Assembly (NCBI RefSeq): GCF_022627955.1
Contig: NZ_JABXGD010000002.1
Span: 62,001 to 126,000, forward strand
DNA from: Microbacterium sp. C5A9
GTDB lineage: Bacteria; Actinomycetota; Actinomycetes; Actinomycetales; Microbacteriaceae
Reading direction: 5' to 3'
Length of the DNA stretch: 64,000 nucleotides
Shown here: positions 48,093 to 56,512 of the stretch, piece after piece
Layout of the letters: every line of letters begins with the position of its first letter
Numbering within the stretch: the stretch's first letter is position 1
The notes under the pieces: generated by a model
Databases searched by the model: none
What the model was told of the DNA's origin: nothing
Seen by the model: only the letters and a program-made list of their open reading frames with translations
Made by a program: the position numbers and the translations under genes

Positions 48093-50567
48093 TCAGAGGA
48101 GTCCGAGCTCGGTCGCCCGCTTGACCGCCTCGGTGCGACCGGTGGCTCCGAGCTTGAGGTAGATGTTGCGCAGGTGGGTCTTCACGGTGTTCACGCTCAG
48201 GTACTGCCCGGCGGCGATGTCGGCGACGCTCTGATGAACCGGGAGCTCGACGAGGATGTCGTGTTCCTTCGGCGTGAGCGCCACGGTGAGGCCGGGGCCG
48301 GCCGGTGCCACGCGTGCGAGGCGTGCCACGGTGGACGACAGCGGGTTGAGATGCCCGAAGCGTCCCTCGTACAGTCCGGTCAGTCGGGCTCCCGCCGCGC
48401 CGCGCAGGAGGAACGGGCGCACGGTGCGGAATCGCTTGGCATGTGTGAGGGCCGTCGTCAGGTGCGAGATGCAGACGTGGTCGCGCCCGGCGGCGTGGGC
48501 GGATTCGGCCAGGAGCACGGATGCGCCCACCACCGCGTTCGGATGCCAGCAGCGCGCACCGCGGGCGATCGCGTGGGTGAGCTCCGCCTCGCGCTCGGGG
48601 TGGGACGGATCACGGAGGACGAAACGCAGATTGGCGAGCTCGAGGCAGTCGTCGCCGAGCATCTCCTCGGTGAAGTCCGCGAAGGCGACGGCCACGGGCA
48701 GCTCGTCCTGCGCGACGCGCAGAGCCACGATCTGCAGAGAGGCGGCGGCGACCAGGCGCCGGAACCGCGAGCCCGACGCGTGCAGGATGCTCTCCAGCTC
48801 GTCGGCGGCGTCGAGGGGGTCGTCGGCGGCGTCGAGAGTCTCGAGGAGCTGGAGCACCCGTGCGGGCACGGCGATGGCATCGGCGGTTCCACCCCGCGAC
48901 GCGACCACGTCGTCGAGCTCGCGCGAGAGCGGCTCGCCCTGCTGGTAGTCGCGGCTGGCGCGGATGATGACGGCCGCGGCGCGCACCGGATCAGTCATGC
49001 CCGGAGCGAGCGTGATGCCTCGCTCGGCCACGCGCTCCTCCATCGACGAGCTCTTCTCCCACTCCTCGAGCTCGATCGCGCAGTTCGAGTACAGCTCGGC
49101 GGCGTGCAGCTGCAGCCATTGATATCCGGTCGTGCCGGCGGACTCGACCACTCGTCCCGCCGCGGCCAGCGCATCGCGGGTCTCGCCTGCGACTCTCAGC
49201 ATCTGCGCTTCGGCGAGAGTGCAGAGCAGATCCAGCGGCAGCGACGTCGCCCGGGCCGCGAGATGGCGCGGAGCCCGGAGGTCGGGCAGCTCGGCCGTGC
49301 GACACACGCCGTCGGGCGGGAAGCACTCGATGGCCTCGAGCGCGGTCGGCCAGGGGGTGCGCTGATAGCTCGGATGGTCGTGTTGGCGGGCATCCTCGAT
49401 CAGTCGCGCCCAGAGCAGCGGGTCCGTCGAGAACGGGATCTGCAGGAGCAGACGCGCCACGATCACGCCCAGGGTCTCGGTGCCGCGGGGGAGCGCTCGC
49501 AGAGCCTGGCCGACGAGCGCACCGTGGCCCCCGAGCACCAGGTCGAGGCCGAAGCGTTCCACCATCCCCCGGATCAGCGACGCGCTCTCGCTCTGCAGGG
49601 CGTGTCCGAGTGCCTCCACAGGATGCTCCCGCGCCGCGTACCACAGCGCGGCACGGCCGTGACTGTCGCGGTGAGCGGCCGGATCCCGTCGTCGTCCCTC
49701 GGCTTGGAGGAACGCGAACAGCACGGGATGGAACGACACCCGTTCGTCGCGCACGGTCAGCAGGGAGTTCTCCGAGGCGAACCTGCCGGCGATCACCTGC
49801 GCGTCCGCGCGCCCGGTCAGCTCGACGAGAAGCTCGCCCGGAAGCGACTCCGACACCGCTCCCGCGATGAGTGTCTCCACCTCGTCGTAGCTGCTGTGGT
49901 CGAGGATCTCGGCCGAGAGGAAGTCGCCCACTGCGCGCGAATCGGCGACGAACCGCTCGATGACGTCGTCGACATCGCCGTGGAGCAGCTTCGGCACCGC
50001 CAGCGCGATGCCCGTGGCCCACCCCGCGGTGCGAGTGACCAGAGCCGTCGAGGTGGCTCTGCCGAGATGCACGCCGTGCAGGCCTGCCAGCTCCGAGGCC
50101 TCCTCGGGGGTGAAGGCGAGTTCATCGCCGCGCACCTCCACGAGGGTTCCTGCGGCGGCCAGGTACGACAGGCTGTGCACGGGCTGGAACCGTCCGGCCG
50201 CGATGACCCGCCGCCCCGTGCCCACAGCGCTGTCCAGCAGGCGGGTGAGGACGCCGGGGTCCACGAGATGCGCGTCGTCGACGAAGACCCACTCGTCGTC
50301 GAGGACGGGGTGCTCCTCGTCGAAGGAACCGCGGCTGTCGAGCCAGCGGACCGCATGGTGCGCGGAGTCGAGCCGCTGCGCCCATTCGGTGAGGAGTGCC
50401 GTCTTGCCGGATCCCGCCGCGCTCCAGACGGTCAGGATGCGGGCACCGCCGTCGCGCAGCAGAGCCAACGAGATGTCGAGTCTCGGTCTGCGGAGATGGT
50501 GGATCATGAGCTCGGGAATGAGTCCCCGCGTGCGCCTCGCGCTCATCGGCTGTTCGATCGTGGTCAC
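48093..50567 (-). CDS. MalT-like LuxR-family (LAL/STAND) transcription regulator
   Basis: An 824-residue regulator: a P-loop at about residues 49-57 (SAAGSGKTA), Walker B WVFVDDAHLVD (about 96-106), a helical TPR-like middle, and a C-terminal LuxR helix-turn-helix (about 764-824) with YLSVNTVKTHLRNIYLKLGA. Such proteins bind ATP and an inducer, then activate nearby promoters. GTG 50567 is preceded by AAAGGGG; the upstream in-frame extension looks non-conserved. The same inverted repeat lies just outside each end of the gene, upstream of a small protein and a SHOCT membrane protein, pointing to these as its targets. The inducer is unknown. Confidence 0.9.
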   Translation of the reverse strand: MTTIEQPMSARRTRGLIPELMIHHLRRPRLDISLALLRDGGARILTVWSAAGSGKTALLTEWAQRLDSAHHAVRWLDSRGSFDEEHPVLDDEWVFVDDAHLVDPGVLTRLLDSAVGTGRRVIAAGRFQPVHSLSYLAAAGTLVEVRGDELAFTPEEASELAGLHGVHLGRATSTALVTRTAGWATGIALAVPKLLHGDVDDVIERFVADSRAVGDFLSAEILDHSSYDEVETLIAGAVSESLPGELLVELTGRADAQVIAGRFASENSLLTVRDERVSFHPVLFAFLQAEGRRRDPAAHRDSHGRAALWYAAREHPVEALGHALQSESASLIRGMVERFGLDLVLGGHGALVGQALRALPRGTETLGVIVARLLLQIPFSTDPLLWARLIEDARQHDHPSYQRTPWPTALEAIECFPPDGVCRTAELPDLRAPRHLAARATSLPLDLLCTLAEAQMLRVAGETRDALAAAGRVVESAGTTGYQWLQLHAAELYSNCAIELEEWEKSSSMEERVAERGITLAPGMTDPVRAAAVIIRASRDYQQGEPLSRELDDVVASRGGTADAIAVPARVLQLLETLDAADDPLDAADELESILHASGSRFRRLVAAASLQIVALRVAQDELPVAVAFADFTEEMLGDDCLELANLRFVLRDPSHPEREAELTHAIARGARCWHPNAVVGASVLLAESAHAAGRDHVCISHLTTALTHAKRFRTVRPFLLRGAAGARLTGLYEGRFGHLNPLSSTVARLARVAPAGPGLTVALTPKEHDILVELPVHQSVADIAAGQYLSVNTVKTHLRNIYLKLGATGRTEAVKRATELGLL

Positions 50568-50705
50568 AGCATGCCCCTTTGGAATAGCGCGCACCGGATC
50601 TCCCCCGAGTGCCGCCAGGGTAACAGGGCGATTCGCGCTCCGCGAGGGGGGCTTTCTCATGCCTCCGCGTCCGCGGAGTCAGCCTGTCGAGGGCGCCGCA
50701 CGAAG

Positions 50706-50724
50706 TTCACCCCGATGAGGTGAA
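50706..50724 (+). promoter_or_regulatory. Candidate LuxR box B (TTCACC-N7-GGTGAA) with -10
   Basis: A perfect 6-7-6 inverted repeat 21 bases upstream of AATACT (50746-50751), centred near -43. This is the classical activator position overlapping -35. The leader to the SHOCT ATG is about 83 bases. The rest of this 273-bp gap up to the LuxR start shows no gene. Confidence 0.65.
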
Positions 50725-50840
50725 TCATGCCGTTTCGGAGAGGCGAATACTGAGGAGCGCCCGAGGCGCGTGTGCTGTTCCCCGCGCGCAGACGCGCATG
50801 CACGCACACACCATCCACGGCATCACACGAAAGGTCGATC

Positions 50841-51233
50841 ATGAGTTTCTGGCAGGGGTTCTGGGACATCATCTGGTGGTTCTTCTGGGCGTTCGTCTTC
50901 ATCTCGTACCTGTTCGCGCTGTTCGCGATCATCGGCGACCTGTTCAGAGACCGAAAGCTCAGCGGCTGGTGGAAGGCGGTGTGGGTGATCTTCCTGATCT
51001 TCGTGCCGTTCCTCACCTCACTCGTCTACTTGATCGCACGAGGGCAGGGCATGGCCGAACGCAGCGCCGCGCAGGTGCAGGCGACCGCCGACGCGACGGA
51101 CCATTACATCCGCACCGTCGCGGGGTCGAGTCCGAGCGATGAGATCGCCAAGGCGAAGAGCCTGCTCGATGACGGCACCATCACGCCCGACGAGTACGAG
51201 CGGATCAAGGCCCGCGCGCTGTCGCACGTGTGA
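50841..51233 (+). CDS. PLDc_N-like membrane protein with C-terminal SHOCT domain
   Basis: A 130-residue protein with two membrane helices (about residues 8-30 and 43-68; IIWWFFWAFVFISYLFALF and WVIFLIFVPFLTSLVYLIA) resembling the phospholipase-D nuclease N-terminal (PLDc_N) helical hairpin, then a cytoplasmic linker and a SHOCT motif near residues 105-128 (AKSLLDDGTITPDEYERIKA). SHOCT domains are short helical modules thought to aid oligomerisation. AAAGG lies seven bases before ATG 50841. The upstream LuxR-type box suggests activation by the neighbouring MalT-like regulator. Confidence 0.8.
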   Translation: MSFWQGFWDIIWWFFWAFVFISYLFALFAIIGDLFRDRKLSGWWKAVWVIFLIFVPFLTSLVYLIARGQGMAERSAAQVQATADATDHYIRTVAGSSPSDEIAKAKSLLDDGTITPDEYERIKARALSHV

Positions 51234-51268
51234 GGGCGACCGGCTGAGCGGTTCGGTGCGTCCGCGCC

Positions 51269-52213
51269 TCACTCGGCGATGGTCGGGAACGTCCACGACC
51301 CGTCGAGGATCTCGGGACGCGGTCGATACAGCCGCACCAGGTAGTTCCAGCCCTGGCTGACAGGGAGGGAGTTCGGCACCGACGGGTCGCCACCGAACCG
51401 CACGGTGACGTCGCCGTCGGGGTCACGCACCGCAGTGACGCTGTTCACGCTGTAGCGGTCTGCGTCGTTCGGCTCGAAGTAGCCGTCGGCGTTGTACAGC
51501 GAGATCGACCAGAACCCGTCGACGGGCACGTCTCCCACCCGCAGGGTGTACTCACCGGGCGGGAGGCCCGGTTCCACGCTGAGGTAATACGCCTCGTGTT
51601 CGGGGAGCCCGCCCCATCCGGCGGCGGTCCCGAGCAGGTGGCGGATCGGGTCGACGTCCTCCGCGCGGCCGAACGCCCGCTCGAAATCGGACATGCCCTC
51701 CGCCAGTGTGAGCACGGCGTCCCGCGTCTCCGTGAACGAGGCCGCGTCGTACTCGAGCGGCGCGAGCTCGCGACCTCCTGCCGAGGACAGCGCGAGCTGA
51801 TCCTGCAGTGCGTTGACCGCGGCGACATCGTCCGGATCTTCGGAATCCACCAGCATCCGCGCCGCCGCGAGGACGAAGTCCGAGCCGAGGTCATCAGCGC
51901 TCAGTGCATGCGTGCCCGGCTCGTGCAGGATTCGATTGATGTAGTGATCCTCGTTCACGAGCATCACCGAGACGTACCTGTCGCCGGCGTCGGGGATCGT
52001 CAGCGTCGCGCCCTGCGACACATCGATGATCGCGGCGCTGTAGAGCGTGTCGCGGTTCATGCGGATCACCGTCTGCTGATCGATCGGCGTGGGCACGCGG
52101 AAGTGATTCCAGCGGTTGGCGCCGCCAGCGCTGCCGGCGATCGCCGTGAACATCCGCAGGGTCTCGATGCGCGCGAAGTTCTCGTACGTCACGGCGGGGG
52201 AGGATGCGGTCAT
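51269..52213 (-). CDS. DUF1254/DUF1214-family protein
   Basis: A 314-residue protein. The N-terminal part (ANRWNHFRVPTPIDQQTVIRMNRDTLYSAAIIDV region, residues ~30-65) matches DUF1254 and the C-terminal part (GFWSISLYNADGYFEPND, then NSLPVSQGWNYLVRLYRP) DUF1214; the domains commonly occur together in proteins of unknown biochemical role. No signal peptide is visible, unlike many members. ATG 52213 has GGAAAGG eight bases upstream. It is divergent from a marR gene whose palindromic operator lies about 115 bases upstream, so it may be co-regulated. Confidence 0.8.
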   Translation of the reverse strand: MTASSPAVTYENFARIETLRMFTAIAGSAGGANRWNHFRVPTPIDQQTVIRMNRDTLYSAAIIDVSQGATLTIPDAGDRYVSVMLVNEDHYINRILHEPGTHALSADDLGSDFVLAAARMLVDSEDPDDVAAVNALQDQLALSSAGGRELAPLEYDAASFTETRDAVLTLAEGMSDFERAFGRAEDVDPIRHLLGTAAGWGGLPEHEAYYLSVEPGLPPGEYTLRVGDVPVDGFWSISLYNADGYFEPNDADRYSVNSVTAVRDPDGDVTVRFGGDPSVPNSLPVSQGWNYLVRLYRPRPEILDGSWTFPTIAE

Positions 52214-52327
52214 GGTGCTGCCTTTCCTGGTCGGGCGTACGGTCATTGTCGCGCCCTCTCGACGGTGCGCACATCGTCTGGAAGGGATGAGATCCATCAT
52301 CCGAGATCGTCATCCCGGAATCTAGCT

Positions 52328-52350
52328 TCCTAGGAATATAATTCCTAGGA
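52328..52350. promoter_or_regulatory. MarR operator enclosing a consensus -10
   Basis: TCCTAGGAAT-ATA-ATTCCTAGGA is a perfect 10-3-10 palindrome. Its centre contains TATAAT (52337-52342), seven bases before ATG 52350, so regulator binding would directly cover the -10 and the first base of the start codon. The outer decamer TTCCTAGGAA is itself palindromic. Confidence 0.8.
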
Positions 52351-52796
52351 TGATGGTTGCTGATCACATAAACTTCTTCGACGCACTCGTGCGATATGAG
52401 ACCGACCTCTGGAACGCGATCGAGCGCGAGGTCTCGCGGGAGACCGGCACGGGACTCGGCACGCTGCAGGCGCTGCGTGTCATCGCGAATCACGCCCCGA
52501 CGGCGCGGGTCAACGAGCTGAGTCGAGACCTGGGAATCACGATCGGTGCCGCGAGCAAGTTCGTCGACAGGCTCGAGCGGGACGGTCTCGCGGCACGCGC
52601 GCCGCATCCCGACGATCGCCGGTCGTCTCTCCTCGCCCTCACCCGGGCAGGGGAGCGGGCGAGGGTCGACGGGGAGGATGCTCTCGCCGGTTCTCTCGAG
52701 CGCATGGTCGGTGACATCGACGTCACCGCGGTGACGGCCCTCCTCGCCACGCTTCAGGCGAGACTCGCCACGTCCGCAGAACGGAGCGGATCGTGA
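52350..52796 (+). CDS. MarR-family regulator
   Basis: A 148-residue winged-helix protein: helix-turn-helix around residues 45-75 (VNELSRDLGITIGAASKFVDRLERDGL) and wing APHPDDRRSSLLAL. It begins at ATG 52350 (or 52353) inside its own operator, so autorepression is almost certain. It leads an operon with an MDR reductase, a 46-residue ORF and an FMN reductase, which suggests sensing of quinones or other electrophiles. It has no cysteine, so it is probably ligand- rather than thiol-sensing. Confidence 0.9.
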   Translation: MMVADHINFFDALVRYETDLWNAIEREVSRETGTGLGTLQALRVIANHAPTARVNELSRDLGITIGAASKFVDRLERDGLAARAPHPDDRRSSLLALTRAGERARVDGEDALAGSLERMVGDIDVTAVTALLATLQARLATSAERSGS

Positions 52797-53773
52797 GCGA
52801 CATGATGCGTGCTGTGGTGGTCGAACGGGCGGGCGGTCCCGAGGTGCTCGAGCTCCGAGAGGTGACGGTGCCGACACCCGCGACCGGTGAGGTGCTGATC
52901 CGGGTGAAGGCGTTCGGTCTGAATCGCTCGGAGCTGCACTTCCGCCGCGGTGCCGCATACAGCGGAAGCTTCCCGCGCATCCCGGGCATCGAGGCGGCCG
53001 GGGTCGTCGCCGCCGCTCCGGGAGGAGAGTTCGCAGCCGGAGTCCAGGTGATGACGATGATGGGCGGCATGGGGCGCGAGTTCGACGGCGGATACGCCGA
53101 GTTCGTCGTGGTGCCTGCCGCGCAGGTGATCCCGTTCCGGAGCGCCCTGCCGTGGGAGCAGTTGGGAGCGGTTCCCGAGATGCTGCAGACCGCGAACGGA
53201 TCGCTCGAGATCGGTCTGCAGGCGCAGCCGGGGCAGTCGGTGCTGATCCGCGGCGGCACGTCGTCGGTGGGACTCGCCGCCGCCGTGCTCGCCCAGCTGC
53301 GCGGGCTCACCGTCCTGTCGACGACTCGTCGCGAGAGCGCGCGGCCGCTGCTCGAGTCCTTCGGCGTCGACCACGTCATCATCGACGACGGCGAGGTCGC
53401 CGCCCAGGTGCGGGAGCTCGTTCCCGGGGGTGTCGACGGTGCGATCGAGCTCGTCGGTGCGAACGTCATGCGAGACACCCTCCGGTCGGTGCGCACGGGC
53501 GGCACGGTGTGCTTCACCGGGATGCTGTCCGACGTGTGGACGATTCCGGAGTTCTATCCGATGGACTGGCTGCCCAACGGGGTGCGCCTCACGGCGTACT
53601 CGGGCGAGGCCGCCGACCTCGACGCGCCGGTGCTCCAGACCTATCTCGATGCCGTGGCTGAGGGAGTGGCGCGGATCCCCGTGGGTCGCGTCTATGCCAT
53701 GCACGAGATCGTCGAGGCGCACCGTGACATGGAGGCGGGAGCCGTCGGGGGCAAAGGCGTGGTCCTGACGTGA
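52793..53773 (+). CDS. MDR-family zinc-independent NADPH:quinone reductase-like protein
   Basis: A 326-residue medium-chain reductase: LIRVKAFGLNRSELHFRRG, RIPGIEAAGVV and cofactor loop IRGGTSSVGLAAAVLAQ; zinc ligands are missing. Enzymes of this branch reduce quinones or enones with NADPH. GTG 52793 overlaps the marR stop (GTGA). The stop overlaps the start of a 46-codon ORF (GTGA again). An electrophile-detoxifying role under MarR control is likely but inferred. Confidence 0.85.
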   Translation: MSDMMRAVVVERAGGPEVLELREVTVPTPATGEVLIRVKAFGLNRSELHFRRGAAYSGSFPRIPGIEAAGVVAAAPGGEFAAGVQVMTMMGGMGREFDGGYAEFVVVPAAQVIPFRSALPWEQLGAVPEMLQTANGSLEIGLQAQPGQSVLIRGGTSSVGLAAAVLAQLRGLTVLSTTRRESARPLLESFGVDHVIIDDGEVAAQVRELVPGGVDGAIELVGANVMRDTLRSVRTGGTVCFTGMLSDVWTIPEFYPMDWLPNGVRLTAYSGEAADLDAPVLQTYLDAVAEGVARIPVGRVYAMHEIVEAHRDMEAGAVGGKGVVLT

Positions 53774-53910
53774 TCGGCTCGCTCGAGATCGCGCACGCGC
53801 AGGTGCTCGCCGCTCGCGCGTCGCGCGCAGGGGTGGACGCGCCCGAGGCGCAGGGCGAGACTGAAGGCAGCGCCGAAGGCGACACCCCACGAGAAGAGGA
53901 ACAGTCATGA
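53770..53910 (+). CDS. 46-residue small ORF overlapping both neighbours
   Basis: GTG 53770 overlaps the reductase stop (GTGA) and the ORF ends at TGA 53908-53910, overlapping the next ATG (ATGA). The peptide has an Ala/Arg-rich N-terminal half (HAQVLAARASRAGVDAP) and an acidic C-terminal half (ETEGSAEGDTPREEEQ). It contains GAAGAGGA, a ribosome binding site for the next gene. Four-base overlaps at both ends suggest real translation, as a small protein or merely to carry ribosomes onward. No family recognised. Confidence 0.5.
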   Translation: MIGSLEIAHAQVLAARASRAGVDAPEAQGETEGSAEGDTPREEEQS

Positions 53911-54482
53911 CATACCGCGTCGGATACTTCGTCGGAAGTCTCTCCTCCACATCCATCAACCGCGTCCTCGCGACCGCGCTGATCGGGCTGGCTCCCGAGG
54001 ATCTCGAGTTCTTCGAGATCCCCATCCGAGACCTTCCCCTGTACAGCCAGGACTACGACGACGACTATCCGGAGGTCGCGGTCGAGCTGAAAGAAGCCAT
54101 CGACTCGGCGGACGCGGTGCTGTTCGTCACCCCGGAATACAACCGCTCGATCCCGGGCGGCCTCAAGAACGCGATCGACTGGGCATCACGGCCGTGGGGG
54201 CAGAACTCCTTCGATCACATCCCCGCGGCGGTGATCGGGGCGTCGGTCGGCGCGATCGGCACGGCGGTCGCCCAGCAGAGTCTGCGGGGCGTGCTGAGCT
54301 TCTGCAACGCCCGTCAGATGACGGCGCCCGAGGCCTACATCCAGTTCGTCCCTGACGACTACGCCGACGACGGCACCGTGACGAACCAGGGCACCGCGAC
54401 GTTCCTGCAGGCGTTCATGTCCGAGTTCCGCGATCACATCGAACGCGTGCTCACGGTGCTGCCGCGGGACACCGAGAGCTGA
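53907..54482 (+). CDS. NADPH-dependent FMN reductase-family protein
   Basis: A 191-residue flavodoxin-fold protein: the phosphate loop GSLSSTSINRVLA (residues 10-22), VLFVTPEYNRSIPGGLKNAIDW (the conserved PEYN-x-S-x-P-G-x-L-KNA motif) and GASVGAIGTAVAQQ. It likely reduces quinones, FMN, chromate or azo dyes using NAD(P)H. It closes the marR operon. A normal GAAGAGGA ribosome binding site precedes the ATG. Confidence 0.9.
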   Translation: MTYRVGYFVGSLSSTSINRVLATALIGLAPEDLEFFEIPIRDLPLYSQDYDDDYPEVAVELKEAIDSADAVLFVTPEYNRSIPGGLKNAIDWASRPWGQNSFDHIPAAVIGASVGAIGTAVAQQSLRGVLSFCNARQMTAPEAYIQFVPDDYADDGTVTNQGTATFLQAFMSEFRDHIERVLTVLPRDTES

Positions 54483-54550
54483 GCGCACCCAGGGCCATCG
54501 CCGGTGGATCGCCGCCGAAGACTCGCGAAATGCGGGGGGCGAGAGCATGG

Positions 54551-54556
54551 CAGACT
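54551..54556 (+). promoter_or_regulatory. Leaderless-type -10 for the copper-locus membrane gene
   Basis: CAGACT six bases before GTG 54563; a non-TA variant of the hexamer. Confidence 0.35.
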
Positions 54557-54562
54557 GAAGGC

Positions 54563-55180
54563 GTGAAGGAGTCCCGCAAGCCGGCCGTCGTCCGCGGCTT
54601 CGCGTCGTCGACTCTCGCGACCTTCGTAGCACTCTCCGGTCACGTCTCCGGCGGAGGGCAGATGCCCGGACCGCTCGGGATCGTCGTGCCCTGGATCCTG
54701 TCGCTGATGCTCTGCACGCTCCTCGCGGGCAGAAGGCTCTCGCTCGTGAGGCTCGCCCTCTCGGTCGGCGTGAGCCAGGTCCTCTTCCACACACTCTTCG
54801 TGCTCGGCACGGTCACCCCCTCGGGTGCATCGCTGCCGGAGCACGTGCACGGAGCGCCACTCGTCCTCCCGCCCGGCGTCGGTGCCGCGCTGCCGGATGC
54901 CGTCGCCGCACACGGCCCCATGTGGGTCGGACACCTGTGCGCGGCGCTCATCACCATCGCGGCGCTGCACTGGGGCGAACGACTGGTGCACGCGACACGT
55001 GCACTCGCCGTCCAGGCGGTCCGGTGGCTGCGTCAGCGCGCCTCCGTCACGGTCGTCGCCCTCGCCCCGCGCGCTCGACGCCGGCTGCACGGCGCATTCC
55101 TCGTCGCCGCACCCGGCCGAGGCTCTCCTCACCTGGCATCGCTGCGCGGTCGTGCCCCGCCAGCCTCTCTCGCGATCTGA
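54563..55180 (+). CDS. Membrane protein of unknown function at head of the copper/DyP cluster
   Basis: A 205-residue protein with about four hydrophobic segments between residues 12 and 140 and a basic C-terminus. Loops contain several His and Met (SGHVSGGGQMPG, PEHVHGAPLV, AAHGPMWVGHL), which could bind metal. I do not recognise a family. It lies 121 bases upstream of copC on the same strand with GC hairpins between, so it could be co-transcribed or separate. GTG 54563 is chosen from the -10 spacing. Confidence 0.6.
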   Translation: MKESRKPAVVRGFASSTLATFVALSGHVSGGGQMPGPLGIVVPWILSLMLCTLLAGRRLSLVRLALSVGVSQVLFHTLFVLGTVTPSGASLPEHVHGAPLVLPPGVGAALPDAVAAHGPMWVGHLCAALITIAALHWGERLVHATRALAVQAVRWLRQRASVTVVALAPRARRRLHGAFLVAAPGRGSPHLASLRGRAPPASLAI

Positions 55181-55227
55181 TCCGACCGAGTCGCGCCGAT
55201 GCCCTGTCCGGGCGCCGGTGCGTCGTC

Positions 55228-55248
55228 GCCGCGCACGTCGTGCGCGGC
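55228..55248 (+). terminator. Small GC hairpin between the membrane gene and copC
   Basis: GCCGCGCAC with its complement forms a nine-bp stem and three-base loop; a second GGCGCC repeat pair follows at 55265-55282. It could be a weak terminator or merely secondary structure in the copC leader. Confidence 0.35.
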
Positions 55249-55301
55249 ATCCGAACGCAGCAACGGCGCCCCTGGCGGCGCCCGTCGAGAGGTCTTGACC
55301 C

Positions 55302-55925
55302 ATGTCTTCTTTCCGCGCCTGTGCGGCGGGGCTGATGCTGGCGGCGGTCGCGGTGGTCGCGACCGCGGTGCCGGCATCCGCTCACGATCAACTGATCTCG
55401 AGCACCCCGGCCGAAGGGGAGCAGCTCGCTGCGGCCCCGTCGAGCGTCTCGATGACCTTCTCCGGAGAGCTCCTCGTGCTCGATGAATCGACGACGGGCG
55501 CCGTGGTGCTCGTCGTCGACGAGGCCGGCACCGACTGGGCCACCGGTTCGGTGGTGGTGTCGAGGAACGAGGTCACCGCCGAGCTGAAGCCCGATATGCC
55601 GGTCGCCGGCTATCAGGTGCGGTGGCAGGTCGTCTCGGAAGACGGGCACCCGATCTCCGGTGTGATCCCGTTCGCCATCGGAGACGCCGAGCCGATGGTG
55701 ACCGGATCGAGTTCGGACGCACGTGAGCCGTCGACGCCCGATGCGTCGACGACCGTGTCAGATCAGATCGCAGACGAATCGAGCGGCGCCGTGCGCGTGC
55801 TGCTCGTCGGCGGGATCGGGGCGGCTGTCGCCGTCCTGCTCCTCGCCGTCTTCCGATTCCTTCGTCGTCCTCGTACGACAGCCGTGACGCCGGAGACCGG
55901 CGATTCCGCGGCAGATGATCTCTGA
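55302..55925 (+). CDS. copC: CopC-domain copper-binding protein, membrane anchored
   Basis: A 207-residue secreted protein. The signal peptide is cut after ASA, exposing His28 (HDQLISSTPAEG), the N-terminal Cu(II) ligand of CopC/YobA domains; the second His lies in SEDGHPISG near residue 116. A Ser/Asp/Thr-rich spacer leads to one membrane helix (about residues 165-185) and a basic anchor. It likely passes copper outside the membrane. GAGAGG lies nine bases before the ATG. It is followed by PCuAC after 11 bases. Confidence 0.9.
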   Translation: MSSFRACAAGLMLAAVAVVATAVPASAHDQLISSTPAEGEQLAAAPSSVSMTFSGELLVLDESTTGAVVLVVDEAGTDWATGSVVVSRNEVTAELKPDMPVAGYQVRWQVVSEDGHPISGVIPFAIGDAEPMVTGSSSDAREPSTPDASTTVSDQIADESSGAVRVLLVGGIGAAVAVLLLAVFRFLRRPRTTAVTPETGDSAADDL

Positions 55926-55936
55926 GAGGTTCCACC

Positions 55937-56512
55937 GTGAACACCACAACCACAACACTCACCGCCCGCACGACCCGCACCGCCCGCACGGCGCCCGTCG
56001 CCGGCATCTTCGCCGTCGCGGCGCTCTCGCTGTTCGCTCTGACCGGGTGCGCTCCGCAGAGCGCCCCCGTCGACGACGCAGGGGTCCCCGCGGCTGACGC
56101 CGTCACGATCGACGATGCCTGGGTGAAGTCGGCCGACGAGGGGATGTCCGCCGCATTCGGCACGCTCGTCAACACCGGCGACGACGACGTCACCGTCGTC
56201 GCGGTGACGTCCGCCGCATCGAGCATGCTCGAACTGCACGAGACCGTCGAGAACGAGTCCGGCGAGATGGTCATGCGCGAGATCGAGGGGGGCTTCGTGA
56301 TCCCTGCCGGCGGCGAGCTCGCCCTCGAGCCCGGCGCCGACCACATCATGCTCATGGATCTCGCCGCTCCGCTGCAAGCGGGCGACGAGGTCACCTTCAC
56401 GCTCACGTTCTCCGACGAGTCGACGTCGGACTTCACCGCGCCGGTGAAGGACTACTCGGGCGCGAACGAGAACTACGAGTCGGGCGACGACCACGAGGGC
56501 ATGGACCACTGA
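55937..56512 (+). CDS. PCuAC-type copper chaperone lipoprotein
   Basis: A 191-residue lipoprotein (lipobox LTGC after a Thr/Arg-rich n-region) with the PCuAC (DUF461) fold. The Cu(I) ligands fit His101, Met113, His136 and Met138 (ELHETVE, MVMREIEGG, DHIMLM). The C-terminus ends ESGDDHEGMDH, an extra metal-binding-like tail. Such proteins deliver copper to cytochrome oxidase or other periplasmic targets. GTG 55937 is the start; its stop overlaps the DyP ATG by one base (TGATG). Confidence 0.9.
   Translation: MNTTTTTLTARTTRTARTAPVAGIFAVAALSLFALTGCAPQSAPVDDAGVPAADAVTIDDAWVKSADEGMSAAFGTLVNTGDDDVTVVAVTSAASSMLELHETVENESGEMVMREIEGGFVIPAGGELALEPGADHIMLMDLAAPLQAGDEVTFTLTFSDESTSDFTAPVKDYSGANENYESGDDHEGMDH

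Noticed and set aside
47985..50723. 912-codon plus-strand frame opposite the LuxR regulator
   Set aside because: Antisense shadow of the regulator; composition is Arg/Glu/His rich with no fold signature.
56432..56448. TTCACC-N5-GGTGAA inside the PCuAC coding region
   Set aside because: The spacer is 5, not 7, it is explained by codons, and no promoter follows; not counted as a LuxR box.
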